From Platycnemis pennipes (Eukaryota; Arthropoda; Insecta; Odonata; Platycnemididae), in contig OW121846.1 of the NCBI GenBank assembly GCA_933228895.1, forward strand, positions 80,612,064 to 80,676,063: a DNA stretch of 64,000 bases, given 5' to 3'. The notes under the pieces are model-generated. The model did no database searches and was not told where the DNA came from. It saw nothing but the letters and a program-made list of their open reading frames with translations. Below are positions 48,374 through 63,700 of this stretch, piece by piece. A program made the position numbers and the translations under genes. Position 1 is the first letter of the stretch. Each line of letters opens with the position of its first letter.

Positions 48374-51300
48374 TCATGGATAATCTAAAATTAATTATAT
48401 ATATACTATTTAATAAACTTCGCATATTAATTTCTCTGTAGTGCATGGAATGAATTAGAAATTACATCTTCACATATTTAAATATAGTTATATGTTTAAG
48501 ATATTTTAATTTACTATTTTGCTAGAAGTGTGAAGGTTTCCTTTCAGGCGGAGTCATTCTGTATTGAGCTGCAAGGAGCACTTTGAGGCATGCCACACTG
48601 ATTACAAATGATGTTTCTGTGTTTGCTGCAAGTTCGCAGTTTTAGCATTAAATAAGGCTGAACTGCGTGCTCGCAGCACTCACCGATATGTCTTCGCAAC
48701 GTTTTCTGCCAAACATCATAGATAGGAAGGAAGATCCCTAATTATAAGAATATCATATTTTTATTTTATTTATCGGCTACATGTCTGTATATTCATCAAG
48801 GAGTGCAATTTTATGTGTAATAAATTAATTAACCTATAAAAAAATGAATTTATGTAGGGAGAGAACAGGTTTTTTTAAGGAAAAGTTTTTTTGCTTGCAA
48901 AATATAATAATTTACATTTTTAGATGATTTAAAACACACGCTACGAATAAAAAAGGATAGAAATTGGTGAACGTTTACAAATGGTTTATACAATAATGAT
49001 GGAAAATTATTTACCGATCGTTTTCTGATATTAACGGAAATGTAGAAGAATTCACTTCCTTTCCATATGTGGGTTATCATCCAGTTAAATCAGGTACTAA
49101 AAAGGTGAATTCTTTAATCACGTATCATTTGCAATCCATCTAAAAAATTACAGGAGATGTATGTACCCCAGGGTTTCAAAAACTCCTACCCTCCCTACCT
49201 GTCACTAAAAAAGTTAGGTCCGCCCCACTTAAGGTCTTTTCCTCAAAAAACGTGGATATTAATATTTTTAAGAAAAACTAATATTTGTCACCTGTGGTCA
49301 AAAAAGACCACAGGTAGTAGAGAAGGCTAATCATGGATAATATTAACTTAATTATATACATACTATATGAATAAATTTCGCATATTAATTTCTTTGTAGT
49401 GCATGGAATGAATTAGAAATTACATCTTCACATAATGTAACATAGTTAAAGGTTTAAGATATTTTAATTTACCATTTTGCTAGAAGTGTGAAGGTTTCCT
49501 TTCAGGCGGAGTCATTCTGAATTAAGCTACAAGGAACACTTTGAGGCATGCATCACTGATTACAAATGATATTTCTGTGTTTGCTGCAAGTTCGAAGTTT
49601 CAGCTATAAATAAGACTGACCTCCGTGCTCGCAGCATTCACCGATATGTCTTCCCAACGTTTTCTGCCAAACAGCATGGATAGTAAAGAAGATCCCTAAT
49701 TATAAGAAAAGTAAATTATTATCTTATTTATCGGCTGCATGTTCGTATATTCATCAAGGAGTGCAATATTAAATGTAATAAATTAATTAACCTTGGTAAA
49801 AATGAATTTATGTACATACAACAGGTTTTTTTTTGGGGAAAAGGTTATTTGTTTGCAAAATGTGATAATTTATATTTTTAAGTGATTTAAAACATTCGCT
49901 ACGAATGAAAAAGGATAGAAATGGGTGCTAGATTACAAACGGTTTCTTCATTATTAATGGAAAAGTATCTACCGATCTTTTTCTGATATTAACGGAAATG
50001 TAGAAGAGTTCACTTCCTTTTTTATGTGGGTTATCATCCGGCTAAATGAGGTACTAAAAAGGTGAATTCTTTAATAACGTATCATTTGCAATCCACCTAA
50101 AAAATTACAGGAGATGTATGTACCCCAGGGTTTCAAAAACTCTAACCCTCCCTACCTGTCGCTAAAAAAGTTAGGTCCGCCCCACTTAGGTCTTTTCCTC
50201 CCAAACGTGGATATTAATTTTTTTTAATAAAAACTAATATTCGTCACCTGTGGTCAAAAAAGACCACAGGTAGTAGAGAAGGCTAATCATGAATAATCTT
50301 AACGTTATTATATACATACTACATGAATAAATTTCGCATATTAATTTCTTTGTAGTGCATGGAATGAATTAGAAATTACATCTTCACATAATGTAACATA
50401 GTTAAAGGTTTAAGATATTTTAATTTACCCTTTTGCTAGAAGTGTGAAGGTTTCCTTTCAGGCGGAGTCATTCTGTATTAAGCTACAAGGAACACTTTGA
50501 GGCATGCATCACTGATTACAAATGATATTTCTGGGTTTGCTGCAAGTTCGAAGTTTCAGCTATAAATAAGGCTCACCTCCGTCCTTGCAGCATTCACCGA
50601 TATGTCTTCGCAACGTTTTGTGCCAAACAGCATGGATAGTAAAGAAGATCCCTAATTATAAGAATAGTAAATTATTATCTTATTTATCGGCTGCATGTTC
50701 GTATATTCATCAAGGAGTGCAATATTAAATGTAATAAATTAATTAACCTTGGTAAAAATGAATTTATGTACATACAACAGGTTTTTCTTGGGGAAAAGTT
50801 TATTTGTTTGCAAAATGTGATAATTTATATTTTTAAGTGATTTAAAACATTCGCTACGAAAAAAAAGGATAGAAATTGGTGTTAGATTACAAACGGTTTC
50901 TTCATTATTAATGGAAAAGTATCTACCGATCTTTTTCTGATATTAACGGAAATGTAGAAGAGTTCACTTCCTTTCCATATGTGGGTTATCATCCGGCTAA
51001 ATGAGGTACTAAAAGGTGAATTCTTTAATAACGTATCATTTGCAATCCACCTAAAAAATTACAGGAGATGTATGTACCCCAGGGTTTCAAAAACTCTAAC
51101 CCTCCCTACCTGTCGCTAAAAAAGTTAGGTCCGCCCAACTTAGGTCTTTTCCTCCCAAACGTGGATATTAATTTTTTTTAATAAAAACTAATATTCGTCA
51201 CCTGTGGTCAAAAAAGACCACAGGTAGTAGAGAAGGCTAATCATGGATAATCTTAACGTAATTATATACATACTATATGAATAAATTTCGCATATTAATT

Positions 51301-53246
51301 TCTTTGTAGTGCATGGAATGAATTAGAAATTACATCTTCACATAATGTAACATAGTTAAAGGTTTAAGATATTTTAATTTACCATTTTGCTAGAAGTGTG
51401 AAGGTTTCCTTTCAGGCGGAGTCATTCTGTATTAAGCTACAAGGAACACTTTGAGGCATGCATCACTGATTACAAATGATATTTCTGGGTTTGCTGCAAG
51501 TTCGAAGTTTCAGCTATAAATAAGGCTCACCTCCGTCCTTGCAGCATTCACCGATATGTCTTCGCAACGTTTTGTGCCAAACAGCATGGATAGTAAAGAA
51601 GATCCCTAATTATAAGAATAGTAAATTATTATCTTATTTATCGGCTGCATGTTCGTATATTCATCAAGGAGTGCAATATTAAATGTAATAAATTAATTAA
51701 CCTTGGTAAAAATGAATTTATGTACATACAACAGGTTTTTCTTGGGGAAAAGTTTATTTGTTTGCAAAATGTGATAATTTATATTTTTAAGTGATTTAAA
51801 ACATTCGCTACGAATAAAAAGGATAGAAATTGGTGTTAGATTACAAACGGTTTCTTCATTATTAATGGAAAAGTATCTACCGATCTTTTTCTGATATTAA
51901 CGGAAATGTAGAAGAGTTCACTTCCTTTTCATATTTGGGTTATCATCCGGCTAAATCAGGTACTAAAAAGGTGAATTCTTTAATAACGTATCATTTGCAA
52001 TCCACCTAAAAAATTACAGGAGATGTATGTACCCCAGGGTTTCAAAAACTCTAACCCTCGCTACATGTCACTAAAAAAGTTGCGTCCGCCCTACTTAGGG
52101 CCTTTTCCTTCCAAACGTAGATATTAATATTTTTAAGAAAAACTAATATTCAATATATTGATGTTATTTAATCTTAACAAGGTCTAATCTTTTTTCCATA
52201 AGGACACAAGTCATGCAGTTCACCAACACAAATTTTAAAAGAATAGACTTCTGATGGATGATATAAATACAAAGAAATCGTAGTAGAAACACTTTATTAT
52301 TACATTTCATGAAAAAAAATTATGCCAATTTTAATTCTGAATCTTTATCTTTATACTCATTACAGTCGCCCTACATACAGACACTTCTTTGTTGAATGTT
52401 AACACCGCATGCGTATCTGTTGCAAGCATTACAAAGAATATAGGTTTTTTTTCATTCTCACTGGGGCATTTTGAACTACTTCCACGCTTATTCTTGGTCG
52501 CAATTTACCCTTCATTAATGGCAGAATATTCCCAATCCCAGCGTTTTTTATCGCAGCCAGAATTATATTTTTTTGGCCTCCGGCTTCTCCTACTCGACGA
52601 TGGATTACGGGTGTTATCATTTCTTTTAATAATTCTTAAGGGAACAGGCGAAAGGGATTTCTTCCGCGGATAGAGAGGAATTTTCTAAAATACAATTGGT
52701 TATCATTTATGCACGCATGTTCAACGATATAGCAATCTTTGAGTCACTCTTTTTACAGAATACTGATGTGCCTTTCTTTCTACAGTATCAACACCGAGTT
52801 TCAGTAGAGAATCATATTTGCTATATTCATATCAAAGGAAACATTTTATACGCCTTATGTGGATTAACCAATAAAACCACTTGTTTTTATTTTTATGGCA
52901 CAAATAATGTCAAAAGTGCGTGGTTATAAATTTCAATATTTCTGGAATTAGTCCTACGGATTTTTTTTGTTTTCGGTATGAAATACGTGCGATTTTTCCT
53001 CATAGCACCCAAGAGTGATACCGATAATTTAAATAAATTTGCCCAAGATCAAAAGTTGAATGGAATTGAAGAAAAAGTTGAAGCTCATTACGTGACACGT
53101 TTTAAAAGTGAAAAAAGGAATAGATGCAAAAGTATATTTTCGGAAAATCCCTTAAAAATGATGCATAAAACAAGAGAATGTAACATGTTATTCAACATTC
53201 TCTATGAGCTTTGGTCAAAAAGACCACAGGTAGTAGAGAGGGCTAA
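48374..53246 (+). repeat. HOR H: S + D + D + full L, 4,873 bp (longest form)
   Basis: Modules: S 48,374-49,330 (957), D 49,331-50,286 (956), D 50,287-51,240 (954), D with full L 51,241-53,246 (2,006). The first D is the AAGACTGACC subtype. Confidence 0.9.
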
Positions 53247-56200
53247 TCACGGATAATCTAAAATTAATTATATATATACTATTTAATAAACTTCGCATAT
53301 TAATTTCTCTGTAGTGCATGGAATGAATTAGAAATTACATCTTCACATATTTAAATATAGTTATATGTTTAAGATATTTTAATTTACTATTTTGCTAGAA
53401 GTGTGAAGGTTTCCTTTCAGGCGGAGTCATTCTGTATTGAGCTGCAAGGAGCACTTTGAGGCATGCCACACTGATTACAAATGATGTTTCCGTGTTTGCT
53501 GCAAGTTCGCAGTTTTAGCATTAAATAAGGCTGAACTGCGTGCTCGCAGCACTCACCGATATGTCTTCGCAACGTTTTCTGCCAAACATCATAGATAGGA
53601 AGGAAGATCCCTAATTATAAGAATATCATATTTTTATTTTATTTATCGGCTACATGTCTGTATATTCATCAAGGAGTGCAATTTTATGTGTAATAAATTA
53701 ATTAACCTATAAAAAAATGAATTTATGTAGGGAGAGAACAGGTTTTTTTAAGGAAAAGTTTTTTTGCTTGCAAAATATAATAATTTACATTTTTAGATGA
53801 TTTAAAACACACGCTACGAATAAAAAAGGATAGAAATTGGTGCACGATTACAAATGGTTTATACAATAATGATGGAAAATTATTTACCGATCGTTTTCTG
53901 ATATTAACGGAAATGTAGAAGAATTCACTTCCTTTCCATATGTGGGTTATCATCCAGTTAAATCAGGTACTAAAAAGGTGAATTTTTTAATCACGTATCA
54001 TTTGCAATCCATCTAAAAAATTACAGGAGATGTATGTACCCCAGGGTTTCAAAAACTCCTACCCTCCCTACCAGTCACTAAAAAAGTTAGGTCCGCCCCA
54101 CTTAAGGTCTTTTCCTCAAAAAACGTGGATATTAATATTTTTAAGAAAAACTAATATTTGTCACCTGTGGTCAAAAAAGACCACAGGTAGTAGAGAAGGC
54201 TCATCATGGATAATATTAACTTAATTATATACATACTATATGAATAAATTTCGCATATTAATTTCTTTGTAGTGCATGGAATGAATTAGAAATTACATCT
54301 TCACATAATGTAACATAGTTAAAGGTTTAAGATATTTTAATTTACCATTTTGCTAGAAGTGTGAAGGTTTCCTTTCAGGCGGAGTCATTTTGAATTAAGC
54401 TACAAGGAACACTTTGAGGCATGCATCACTGATTACAAATGATATTTCTGTGTTTGCTGCAAGTTCGAAGTTTCAGCTATAAATAAGACTGACCTCCGTC
54501 CTCGCAGCATTCACCGATATGTCTTCGCAACGTTTTCTGCCAAACAGCATGGATAGTAAAGAAGATCCCTAATTATAAGAAAAGAAAATTATTATCTTAT
54601 TTATCGGCTGCATGTTCGTATATTCATCAAGGAGTGCAATATTAAATGTAATAAATTAATTAACCTTGGTAAAAATGAATTTATGTACATACAACAGGTT
54701 TTTTTTGGGGAAAAGGTTATTTGTTTGCAAAATGTGATAATTTATATTTTTAAGTGATTTAAAACATTCGCTACGAATGAAAAAGGATAGAAATGGGTGC
54801 TAGATTACAAACGGTTTCTTCATTATTAATGGAAAAGTATCTACCGATCTTTTTCTGATATTAACGGAAATGTAGAAGAGTTCACTTCCTTTCCATATGT
54901 GGGTTATCATCCGGCTAAATGAGGTACTAAAAAGGTGAATTCTTTAATAACGTATCATTTGCAATCCACCTAAAAAATTACAGGAGATGTATGTACCCCA
55001 GGGTTTCAAAAACTCTAACCCTACCTACCTGTCGCTAAAAAAGTTAGGTCCGCCCCACTTAGGTCTTTTCCTCCCAAACGTGGATATTAATTTTTTTTAA
55101 TAAAAACTAATATTCGTCACCTGTGGTCAAAAAAGACCACAGGTAGTAGAGAAGGCTAATCATGGATAATCTTAACGTTATTATATACATACTACATGAA
55201 TAAATTTCGCATATTAATTTCTTTATAGTGCATGGAATGAATTAGAAATTACATCTTCACATAATGTAACATAGTTAAAGGTTTAAGATATTTTAATTTA
55301 CCATTTTGCTAGAAGTGTGAAGGTTTCCTTTCAGGCGGAGTCATTCTGTATTAAGCTACAAGGAACACTTTGAGGCATGCATCACTGATTACAAATGATA
55401 TTTCTGGGTTTGCTGCAAGTTCGAAGTTTCAGCTATAAATAAGGCTCACCTCCGTCCTTGCAGCATTCACCGATATGTCTTCGCAACGTTTTGTGCCAAA
55501 CAGCATGGATAGTAAAGAAGATCCCTAATTATAAGAATAGTAAATTATTATCTTATTTATCGGCTGCATGTTCATATATTCATCAAGGAGTGCAATATTA
55601 AATGTAATAAATTAATTAACCTTGGTAAAAATGAATTTATGTACATACAACAGGTTTTTCTTGGGGAAAAGTTTATTTGTTTGCAAAATGTGATAATTTA
55701 TATTTTTAAGTGATTTAAAACATTCGCTACGAATAAAAAGGATAGAAATTAGTGTTAGATTACAAACGGTTTCTTCATTATTAATGGAAAAGTATCTACC
55801 GATCTTTTTCTGATATTAACGGAAATACATGATATAAACATAAATGCAAAGAAATCGTAGTAGAAACACTTTATTATTACATTTCATGAAAAAAAATTAT
55901 GCCAATTTTAATTCTGAATCTTTATCTTTATACTCATTACAGTCGCCCTACATACAGACACTTCTTTGTTGAATGTTAACACCGCATGCGTATCTGTTGC
56001 AAGCATTACAAAGAATATAGGTTTTTTTTCATTCTCACTGGGGCATTTTGAACTACTTCCACGCTTATTCTTGGTCGCAATTTACCCTTCATTAATGGCA
56101 GAATATTCCCAATCCCAGCGTTTTTTATCGCAGCCAGAATTATATTTTTTTGGCCTCCGGCTTCTCCTACTCGACGATGGATTACGGGTGTTATCATTTC

Positions 56201-56822
56201 TTTTAATAATTCTTAAGGGAACAGGCGAAAGGGATTTCTTCCGCGGATAGAGAGGAATTTTCTAAAATACAATTGGTTATCATTTATGCACGCATGTTCA
56301 ACGATATAGCAATCTTTGAGTCACTCTTTTTACAGAATACTGATGTGCCTTTCTTTCTACAGTATCTACACCGAGTTTCAGTAGAGAATCATATTTGCTA
56401 TATTCATATCAAAGGAAACATTTCATACGCCTTATGTGGATTAACCAATAAAACCACTGATTTTATTTTTATGGCACAAATAATGTCAAAAGTGCGTGGT
56501 TAGAAATTTCAATATTTCTGGAATTAGTCCTACGGATTTTTTTTGTTTTCGGTATGAAATACGTGCGATTTTTCCTCATAGCACCCAAGAGTGATACCGA
56601 TAATTTAAATAAATTTGCCCAAGATCAAAAGTTGAATGGAATTGAAGAAAAAGTTGAAGCTCATTACGTGACACGTTTTAAAAGTGAAAAAAGGAATAGA
56701 TGCAAAAGTATATTTTCGGAAAATCCCTTAAAAATGATGCATAAAACAAGAGTATGTAACATGTTATTCAACATTCTCTATGAGCTTTGGTCAAAAAGAC
56801 CACAGGTAGTAGAGAGGGCTAA
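53247..56822 (+). repeat. HOR I: S + D + deleted L, 3,576 bp
   Basis: Modules: S 53,247-54,203 (957), D 54,204-55,159 (956), D with shortened L 55,160-56,822 (1,663). The deletion junction is after 55,826. As in F, the shortened L carries ATGAATTTATG. Confidence 0.9.
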
Positions 56823-59800
56823 TCATGGATAATCTAAACTTAATTATATATATACTATATAATAAACTTCGCATATTAATTTCTCTGTAGTGCATGGAAT
56901 GAATTAGAAATTACATCTTCACATATTTAAATATAGTTATATGTTTAAGATATTTTAATTTACTATTTTGCTAGAAGTGTGAAGGTTTCCTTTCAGGCGG
57001 AGTCATTCTGTATTGAGCTGCAAGGAGCACTTTGAGGCATGCCACACTGATTACAAATGATGTTTCTGTGTTTGCTGCAAGTTCGCAGTTTTAGCATTAA
57101 ATAAGGCTGAACTGCGTGCTCGCAGCACTCACCGATATGTCTTCGCAACGTTTTCTGCCAAACATCATAGATAGGAAGGAAGATCCCTAATTATAAGAAT
57201 ATCATATTTTTATTTTATTTATCGGCTACATGTCTGTATATTCATCAAGGAGTGCAATTTTATGTGTAATAAATTAATTAACCTATAAAAAAATGAATTT
57301 ATGTAGGGAGAGAACAGGTTTTTTTAAGGAAAAGTTTTTTTGCTTGCAAAATATAATAATTTACATTTTTAGATGATTTAAAACACACGCTACGAATAAA
57401 AAAGGATAGAAATTGGTGCACGATTACAAATGGTTTATACAATAATGATGGAAAATTATTTACCGATCGTTTTCTGATATTAACGGAAATGTAGAAGAAT
57501 TCACTTCCTTTCCATATGTGGGTTATCATCCAGTTAAATCAGGTACTAAAAAGGTGAATTCTTTAATCACGTATCATTTGCAATCCATCTAAAAAATTAC
57601 AGGAGATGTATGTACCCCAGGGTTTCAAAAACTCCTACCCTCCCTACCTGTCACTAAAAAAGTTAGGTCCGCCCCACTTAAGGTCTTTTCCTCAAAAAAC
57701 GTGGATATTAATATTTTTAAGAAAAACTAATATTTTTCACCTGTGGTCAAAAAAGACCACAGGTAGTAGAGAAGGCTAATCATGGATAATATTAACTTAA
57801 TTATATACATACTATATGAATAAATTTCGCATATTAATTTCTTTGTAGTGCATGGAATGAATTAGAAATTACATCTTCACATAATGTAACATAGTTAAAG
57901 GTTTAAGATATTTTAATTTACCATTTTGCTAGAAGTGTGAAGGTTTCCTTTCAGGCGGAGTCATTCTGTATTAAGCTACAAGGAACACTTTGAGGCATGC
58001 ATCACTGATTACAAATGATATTTCTGGGTTTGCTGCAAGTTCGAAGTTTCAGCTATAAATAAGGCTCACCTCCGTCCTTGCAGCATTCACCGATATGTCT
58101 TCGCAACGTTTTGTGCCAAACAGCATGGATAGTAAAGAAGATCCCTAATTATAAGAATAGTAAATTATTATCTTATTTATCGGCTGCATGTTCGTATATT
58201 CATCAAGGAGTGCAATATTAAATGTAATAAATTAATTAACCTTGGTAAAAATGAATTTATGTACATACAACAGGTTTTTCTTGGGGAAAAGTTTATTTGT
58301 TTGCAAAAAGTGATAATTTATATTTTTAAGTGATTTAAAACATTCGCTACGAATAAAAAGGATAGAAATTGGTGTTAGATTACAAACGGTTTCTTCATTA
58401 TTAATGGAAAAGTATCTACCGATCTTTTTCTGATATTAACGGAAATGTAGAAGAGTTCACTTCCTTTTCATATTTGGGTTATCATCCGGCTAAATCAGGT
58501 ACTAAAAAGGTGAATTCTTTAATAACGTATCATTTGCAATCCACCTAAAAAATTACAGGAGATGTATGTACCCCAGGGTTTCAAAAACTCTAACCCTCCC
58601 TACCTGTCGCTAAAAAAGTTAGGTCCGCCCCACTTAGGTCTTTTCCTCCCAAACGTGGATATTAATTTTTTTTAATAAAAACTAATATTCGTCACCTGTG
58701 GTCAAAAAAGACCACAGGTAGTAGAGAAGGCTAATCATGGATAATCTTAACGTAATAATATACATACTATATGAATAAATTTCGCATATTAATTTCTTTG
58801 TAGTGCATGGAATGAATTAGAAATTACATCTTCACATAATGTAACATAGTTAAAGGTTTAAGATATTTTAATTTACCATTTTGCTAGAAGTGTGAAGGTT
58901 TCCTTTCAGGCGGAGTCATTCTGTATTAAACTACAAGGAACACTTTGAGGCATGCATCACTGATTACAAATGATATTTCTGGGTTTGCTGCAAGTTCGAA
59001 GTTTCAGCTATAAATAAGGCTCACCTCCGTCCTTGCAGCATTCACCGATATGTCTTCGCAACGTTTTGTGCCAAACAGCATGGATAGTAAAGAAGATCCC
59101 TAATTATAAGAATAGTAAATTATTATCTTATTTATCGGCTGCATGTTCGTATATTCATCAAGGAGTGCAATATTAAATGTAATAAATTAATTAACCTTGG
59201 TAAAAATGAATTTATGTACATACAACAGGTTTTTCTTGGGGAAAAGTTTATTTGTTTGCAAAATGTGATAATTTATATTTTTAAGTGATTTAAAACATTC
59301 GCTACGAATAAAAAGGATAGAAATTGGTGTTAGATTACAAACGGTTTCTTCATTATTAATGGAAAAGTATCTACCGATCTTTTTCTGATATTAACGGAAA
59401 TGTAGAAGAGTTCACTTCCTTTTCATATTTGGGTTATCATCCGGCTAAATCAGGTACTAAAAAGGTGAATTCTTTAATAACGTATCATTTGCAATCCACC
59501 TTAAAAATTACAGGAGATGTATGTACCCCAGGGTTTCAAAAACTCTAACCCTCGCTACATGTCACTAAAAAAGTACCGTCCGCCCTACTTAGGGCCTTTT
59601 TCTTCCAAACGTTAATATATTTATATTTTTAAGAAAAACTAATATTCAATATATTGATGTTATTTAATCTTAACAAGGTCTAATCTTTTTTCCATAAGGA
59701 CACAAGTCATGCAGTTCACCAACACAAATTTTAAAAGAATAGACTTCTGATGGATGATATAAATACAAAGAAATCGTAGTAGAAACACTTTATTATTACA

Positions 59801-60741
59801 TTTCATGAAAAAAAATTATGCCAATTTTAATTCTGAATCTTTATCTTTATACTCATTACAGTCGCCCTACATACAGACACTTCTTTGTTGAATGTTAACA
59901 CCGCATGCGTATCTGTTGCAAGCATTACAAAGAATATAGGTTTTTTTTCATTCTCACTGGGGCATTTTCAACTACTTCCACGCTTATTCTTGGTCGCAAT
60001 TTACCCTTCATTAATGGCAGAATATTCCCAATCCCAGCGTTTTTTATCGCAGCCAGAATTATATTTTTTTGGCCTCCGGCTTCTCCTACTCGACGATGGA
60101 TTACGGGTGTTATCATTTCTTTTAATAATTCTTAAGGGAACAGGCGAAAGGGATTTCTTCCGCGGATAGAGAGGAATTTTCTAAAATACAATTGGTTATC
60201 ATTTATGCACGCATGTTCAACGATATAGCAATCTTTGAGTCACTCTTTTTACAGAATACTGATCTGCCTTTCTTTCTACAGTATCAACACCGAGTTTCAG
60301 TAGAGAATCATATTTGCTATATTCATATCAAAGGAAACATTTCATACGCCTTATGTGGATTAACCAATAAAACCACTGATTTTATTTTTATGGCACAAAT
60401 AATGTCAAAAGTGCGTGGTTAGAAATTTCAATATTTCTGGAATTAGTCCTTGGGATTTTTTTTGTTTTCGGTATGAAATACGTGCGATTTTTCCTCATAG
60501 CACCCAAGAGTGATACCGATAATTTAAATAAATTTGCCCAAGATCAAAAGTTGAATGGAATTGAAGAAAAAGTTGAAGCTCATTACGTGACACGTTTTAA
60601 AAGTGAAAAAAGGAATAGATGCAAAAGTATATTTTCGGAAAATCCCTTAAAAATGATGCAAAAAACAAGAGAATGTAACATGTTATTCAACATTCTCTAT
60701 GAGCTTTGGTCAAAAAGACCACAGGTAGTAGAGAGGGCTAA
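56823..60741 (+). repeat. HOR J: S + D + full L, 3,919 bp
   Basis: Modules: S 56,823-57,779 (957), D 57,780-58,734 (955), D with full L 58,735-60,741 (2,007). The L start reads AAGTACCGTCCG and ACGTTAATATATTTAT (about 59,573-59,625), changes shared with HOR K. J and K are therefore sister copies. Confidence 0.9.
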
Positions 60742-63700
60742 TCATGGATAATCTAAAATTAATTATATATATACTATTTAATAAACTTCGCATATTAATT
60801 TCTCTGTAGTGCATGGAATGAATTAGAAATTACATCTTCACATATTTAAATATAGTTATATGTTTAAGATATTTTAATTTACTATTTTGCTAGAAGTGTG
60901 AAGGTTTCCTTTCAGGCGGAGTCATTCTGTATTGAGCTGCAAGGAGCACTTTGAGGCATGCCACACTGATTACAAATGATGTTTCCGTGTTTGCTGCAAG
61001 TTCGCAGTTTTAGCATTAAATAAGGCTGAACTGCGTGCTCGCAGCACTCACCGATATGTCTTCGCAACGTTTTCTGCCAAACATCATAGATAGGAAGGAA
61101 GATCCCTAATTATAAGAATATCATATTTTTATTTTATTTATCGGCTACATGTCTGTATATTCATCAAGGAGTGCAATTTTATGTGTAATAAATTAATTAA
61201 CCTATAAAAAAATGAATTTATGTAGGGAGAGAACAGGTTTTTTTAAGGAAAAGTTTTTTTGCTTGCAAAATATAATAATTTACATTTTTAGATGATTTAA
61301 AACACACGCTACGAATAAAAAAGGATAGAAATTGGTGCACGATTACAAATGGTTTATACAATAATGATGGAAAATTATTTACCGATCGTTTTCTGATATT
61401 AACGGAAATGTAGAAGAATTCACTTCCTTTCCATATGTGGGTTATCATCCAGTTAAATCAGGTACCAAAAAGGTGAATTTTTTAATCACGTATCATTTGC
61501 AATCCATCTAAAAAATTACAGGAGATGTATGTACCCCAGGGTTTCAAAAACTCCTACCCTCCCTACCTGTCACTAAAAAAGTTAGGTCCGCCCCACTTAA
61601 GGTCTTTTCCTCAAAAAACGTGGATATTAATATTTTTAAGAAAAACTAATATTTTTCACCTGTGGTCAAAAAAGACCACAGGTAGTAGAGAAGGCTAATC
61701 ATGGATAATATTAACTTAATTATATACATACTATATGAATAAATTTCGCATATTAATTTCTTTGTAGTGCATGGAATGAATTAGAAATTACATCTTCACA
61801 TAATGTAACATAGTTAAAGGTTTAAGATATTTTAATTTACCATTTTGCTAGAAGTGTGAAGGTTTCCTTTCAGGCGGAGTCATTCTGTATTAAGCTACAA
61901 GGAACACTTTGAGGCATGCATCACTGATTACAAATGATATTTCTGGGTTTGCTGCAAGTTCGAAGTTTCAGCTATAAATAAGGCTCACCTCCGTCCTTGC
62001 AGCATTCACCGATATGTCTTCGCAACGTTTTGTGCCAAACAGCATGGATAGTAAAGAAGATCCCTAATTATAAGAATAGTAAATTATTATCTTATTTATC
62101 GGCTGCATGTTCGTATATTCATCAAGGAGTGCAATATTAAATGTAATAAATTAATTAACCTTGGTAAAAATGAATTTATGTACATACAACAGGTTTTTCT
62201 TGGGGAAAAGTTTATTTGTTTGCAAAAAGTGATAATTTATATTTTTAAGTGATTTAAAACATTCGCTACGAATAAAAAGGATAGAAATTGGTGTTAGATT
62301 ACAAACGGTTTCTTCATTATTAATGGAAAAGTATCTACCGATCTTTTTCTGATATTAACGGAAATGTAGAAGAGTTCACTTCCTTTTCATATTTGGGTTA
62401 TCATCCGGCTAAATCAGGTACTAAAAAGGTGAATTCTTTAATAACGTATCATTTGCAATCCACCTAAAAAATTACAGGAGATGTATGTACCCCAGGGTTT
62501 CAAAAACTCTAACCCTCCCTACCTGTCGCTAAAAAAGTTAGGTCCGCCCCACTTAGGTCTTTTCCTCCCAAACGTGGATATTAATTTTTTTTAATAAAAA
62601 CTAATATTCGTCACCTGTGGTCAAAAAAGACCACAGGTAGTAGAGAAGGCTAATCATGGATAATCTTAACGTAATAATATACATACTATATGAATAAATT
62701 TCGCATATTAATTTCTTTGTAGTGCATGGAATGAATTAGAAATTACATCTTCACATAATGTAACATAGTTAAAGGTTTAAGATATTTTAATTTACCATTT
62801 TGCTAGAAGTGTGAAGGTTTCCTTTCAGGCGGAGTCATTCTGTATTAAGCTACAAGGAACACTTTGAGGCATGCATCACTGATTACAAATGATATTTCTG
62901 GGTTTGCTGCAAGTTCGAAGTTTCAGCTATAAATAAGGATCACCTCCGTCCTTGCAGCATTCACCGATATGTCTTCGCAACGTTTTGTGCCAAACAGCAT
63001 GGATAGTAAAGAAGATCCCTAATTATAAGAATAGTAAATTATTATCTTATTTATCGGCTGCATGTTCGTATATTCATCAAGGAGTGCAATATTAAATGTA
63101 ATAAATTAATTAACCTTGGTAAAAATGAATTTATGTACATACAACAGGTTTTTCTTGAGGAAAAGTTTATTTGTTTGCAAAATGTGATAATTTATATTTT
63201 TAAGTGACTTAAAACATTCGCTACGAATAAAAAGGATAGAAATTGGTGTTAGATTACAAACGGTTTCTTCATTATTAATGGAAAAGTATCTACCGATCTT
63301 TTTCTGATATTAACGGAAATGTAGAAGAGTTCACTTCCTTTTCATATTTGGGTTATCATCCGGCTAAATCAGGTACTAAAAAGGTGAATTCTTTAATAAC
63401 GTATCATTTGCAATCCACCTAAAAAATTACAGGAGATGTATGTACCCCAGGGTTTCAAAAACTCTAACCCTCGCTACATGTCACTAAAAAAGTACCGTCC
63501 GCCCTACTTAGGGCCTTTTTCTTCCAAACGTTAATATATTTATATTTTTAAGAAAAACTAATATTCAATATATTGATGTTATTAAATCTTAACAAGGTCT
63601 AATCTTTTTTCCATAAGGACACAAGTCATGCAGTTCACCAACACAAATTTTAAAAGAATAGACTTCTGATGGATGATATAAATACAAAGAAATCGTAGTA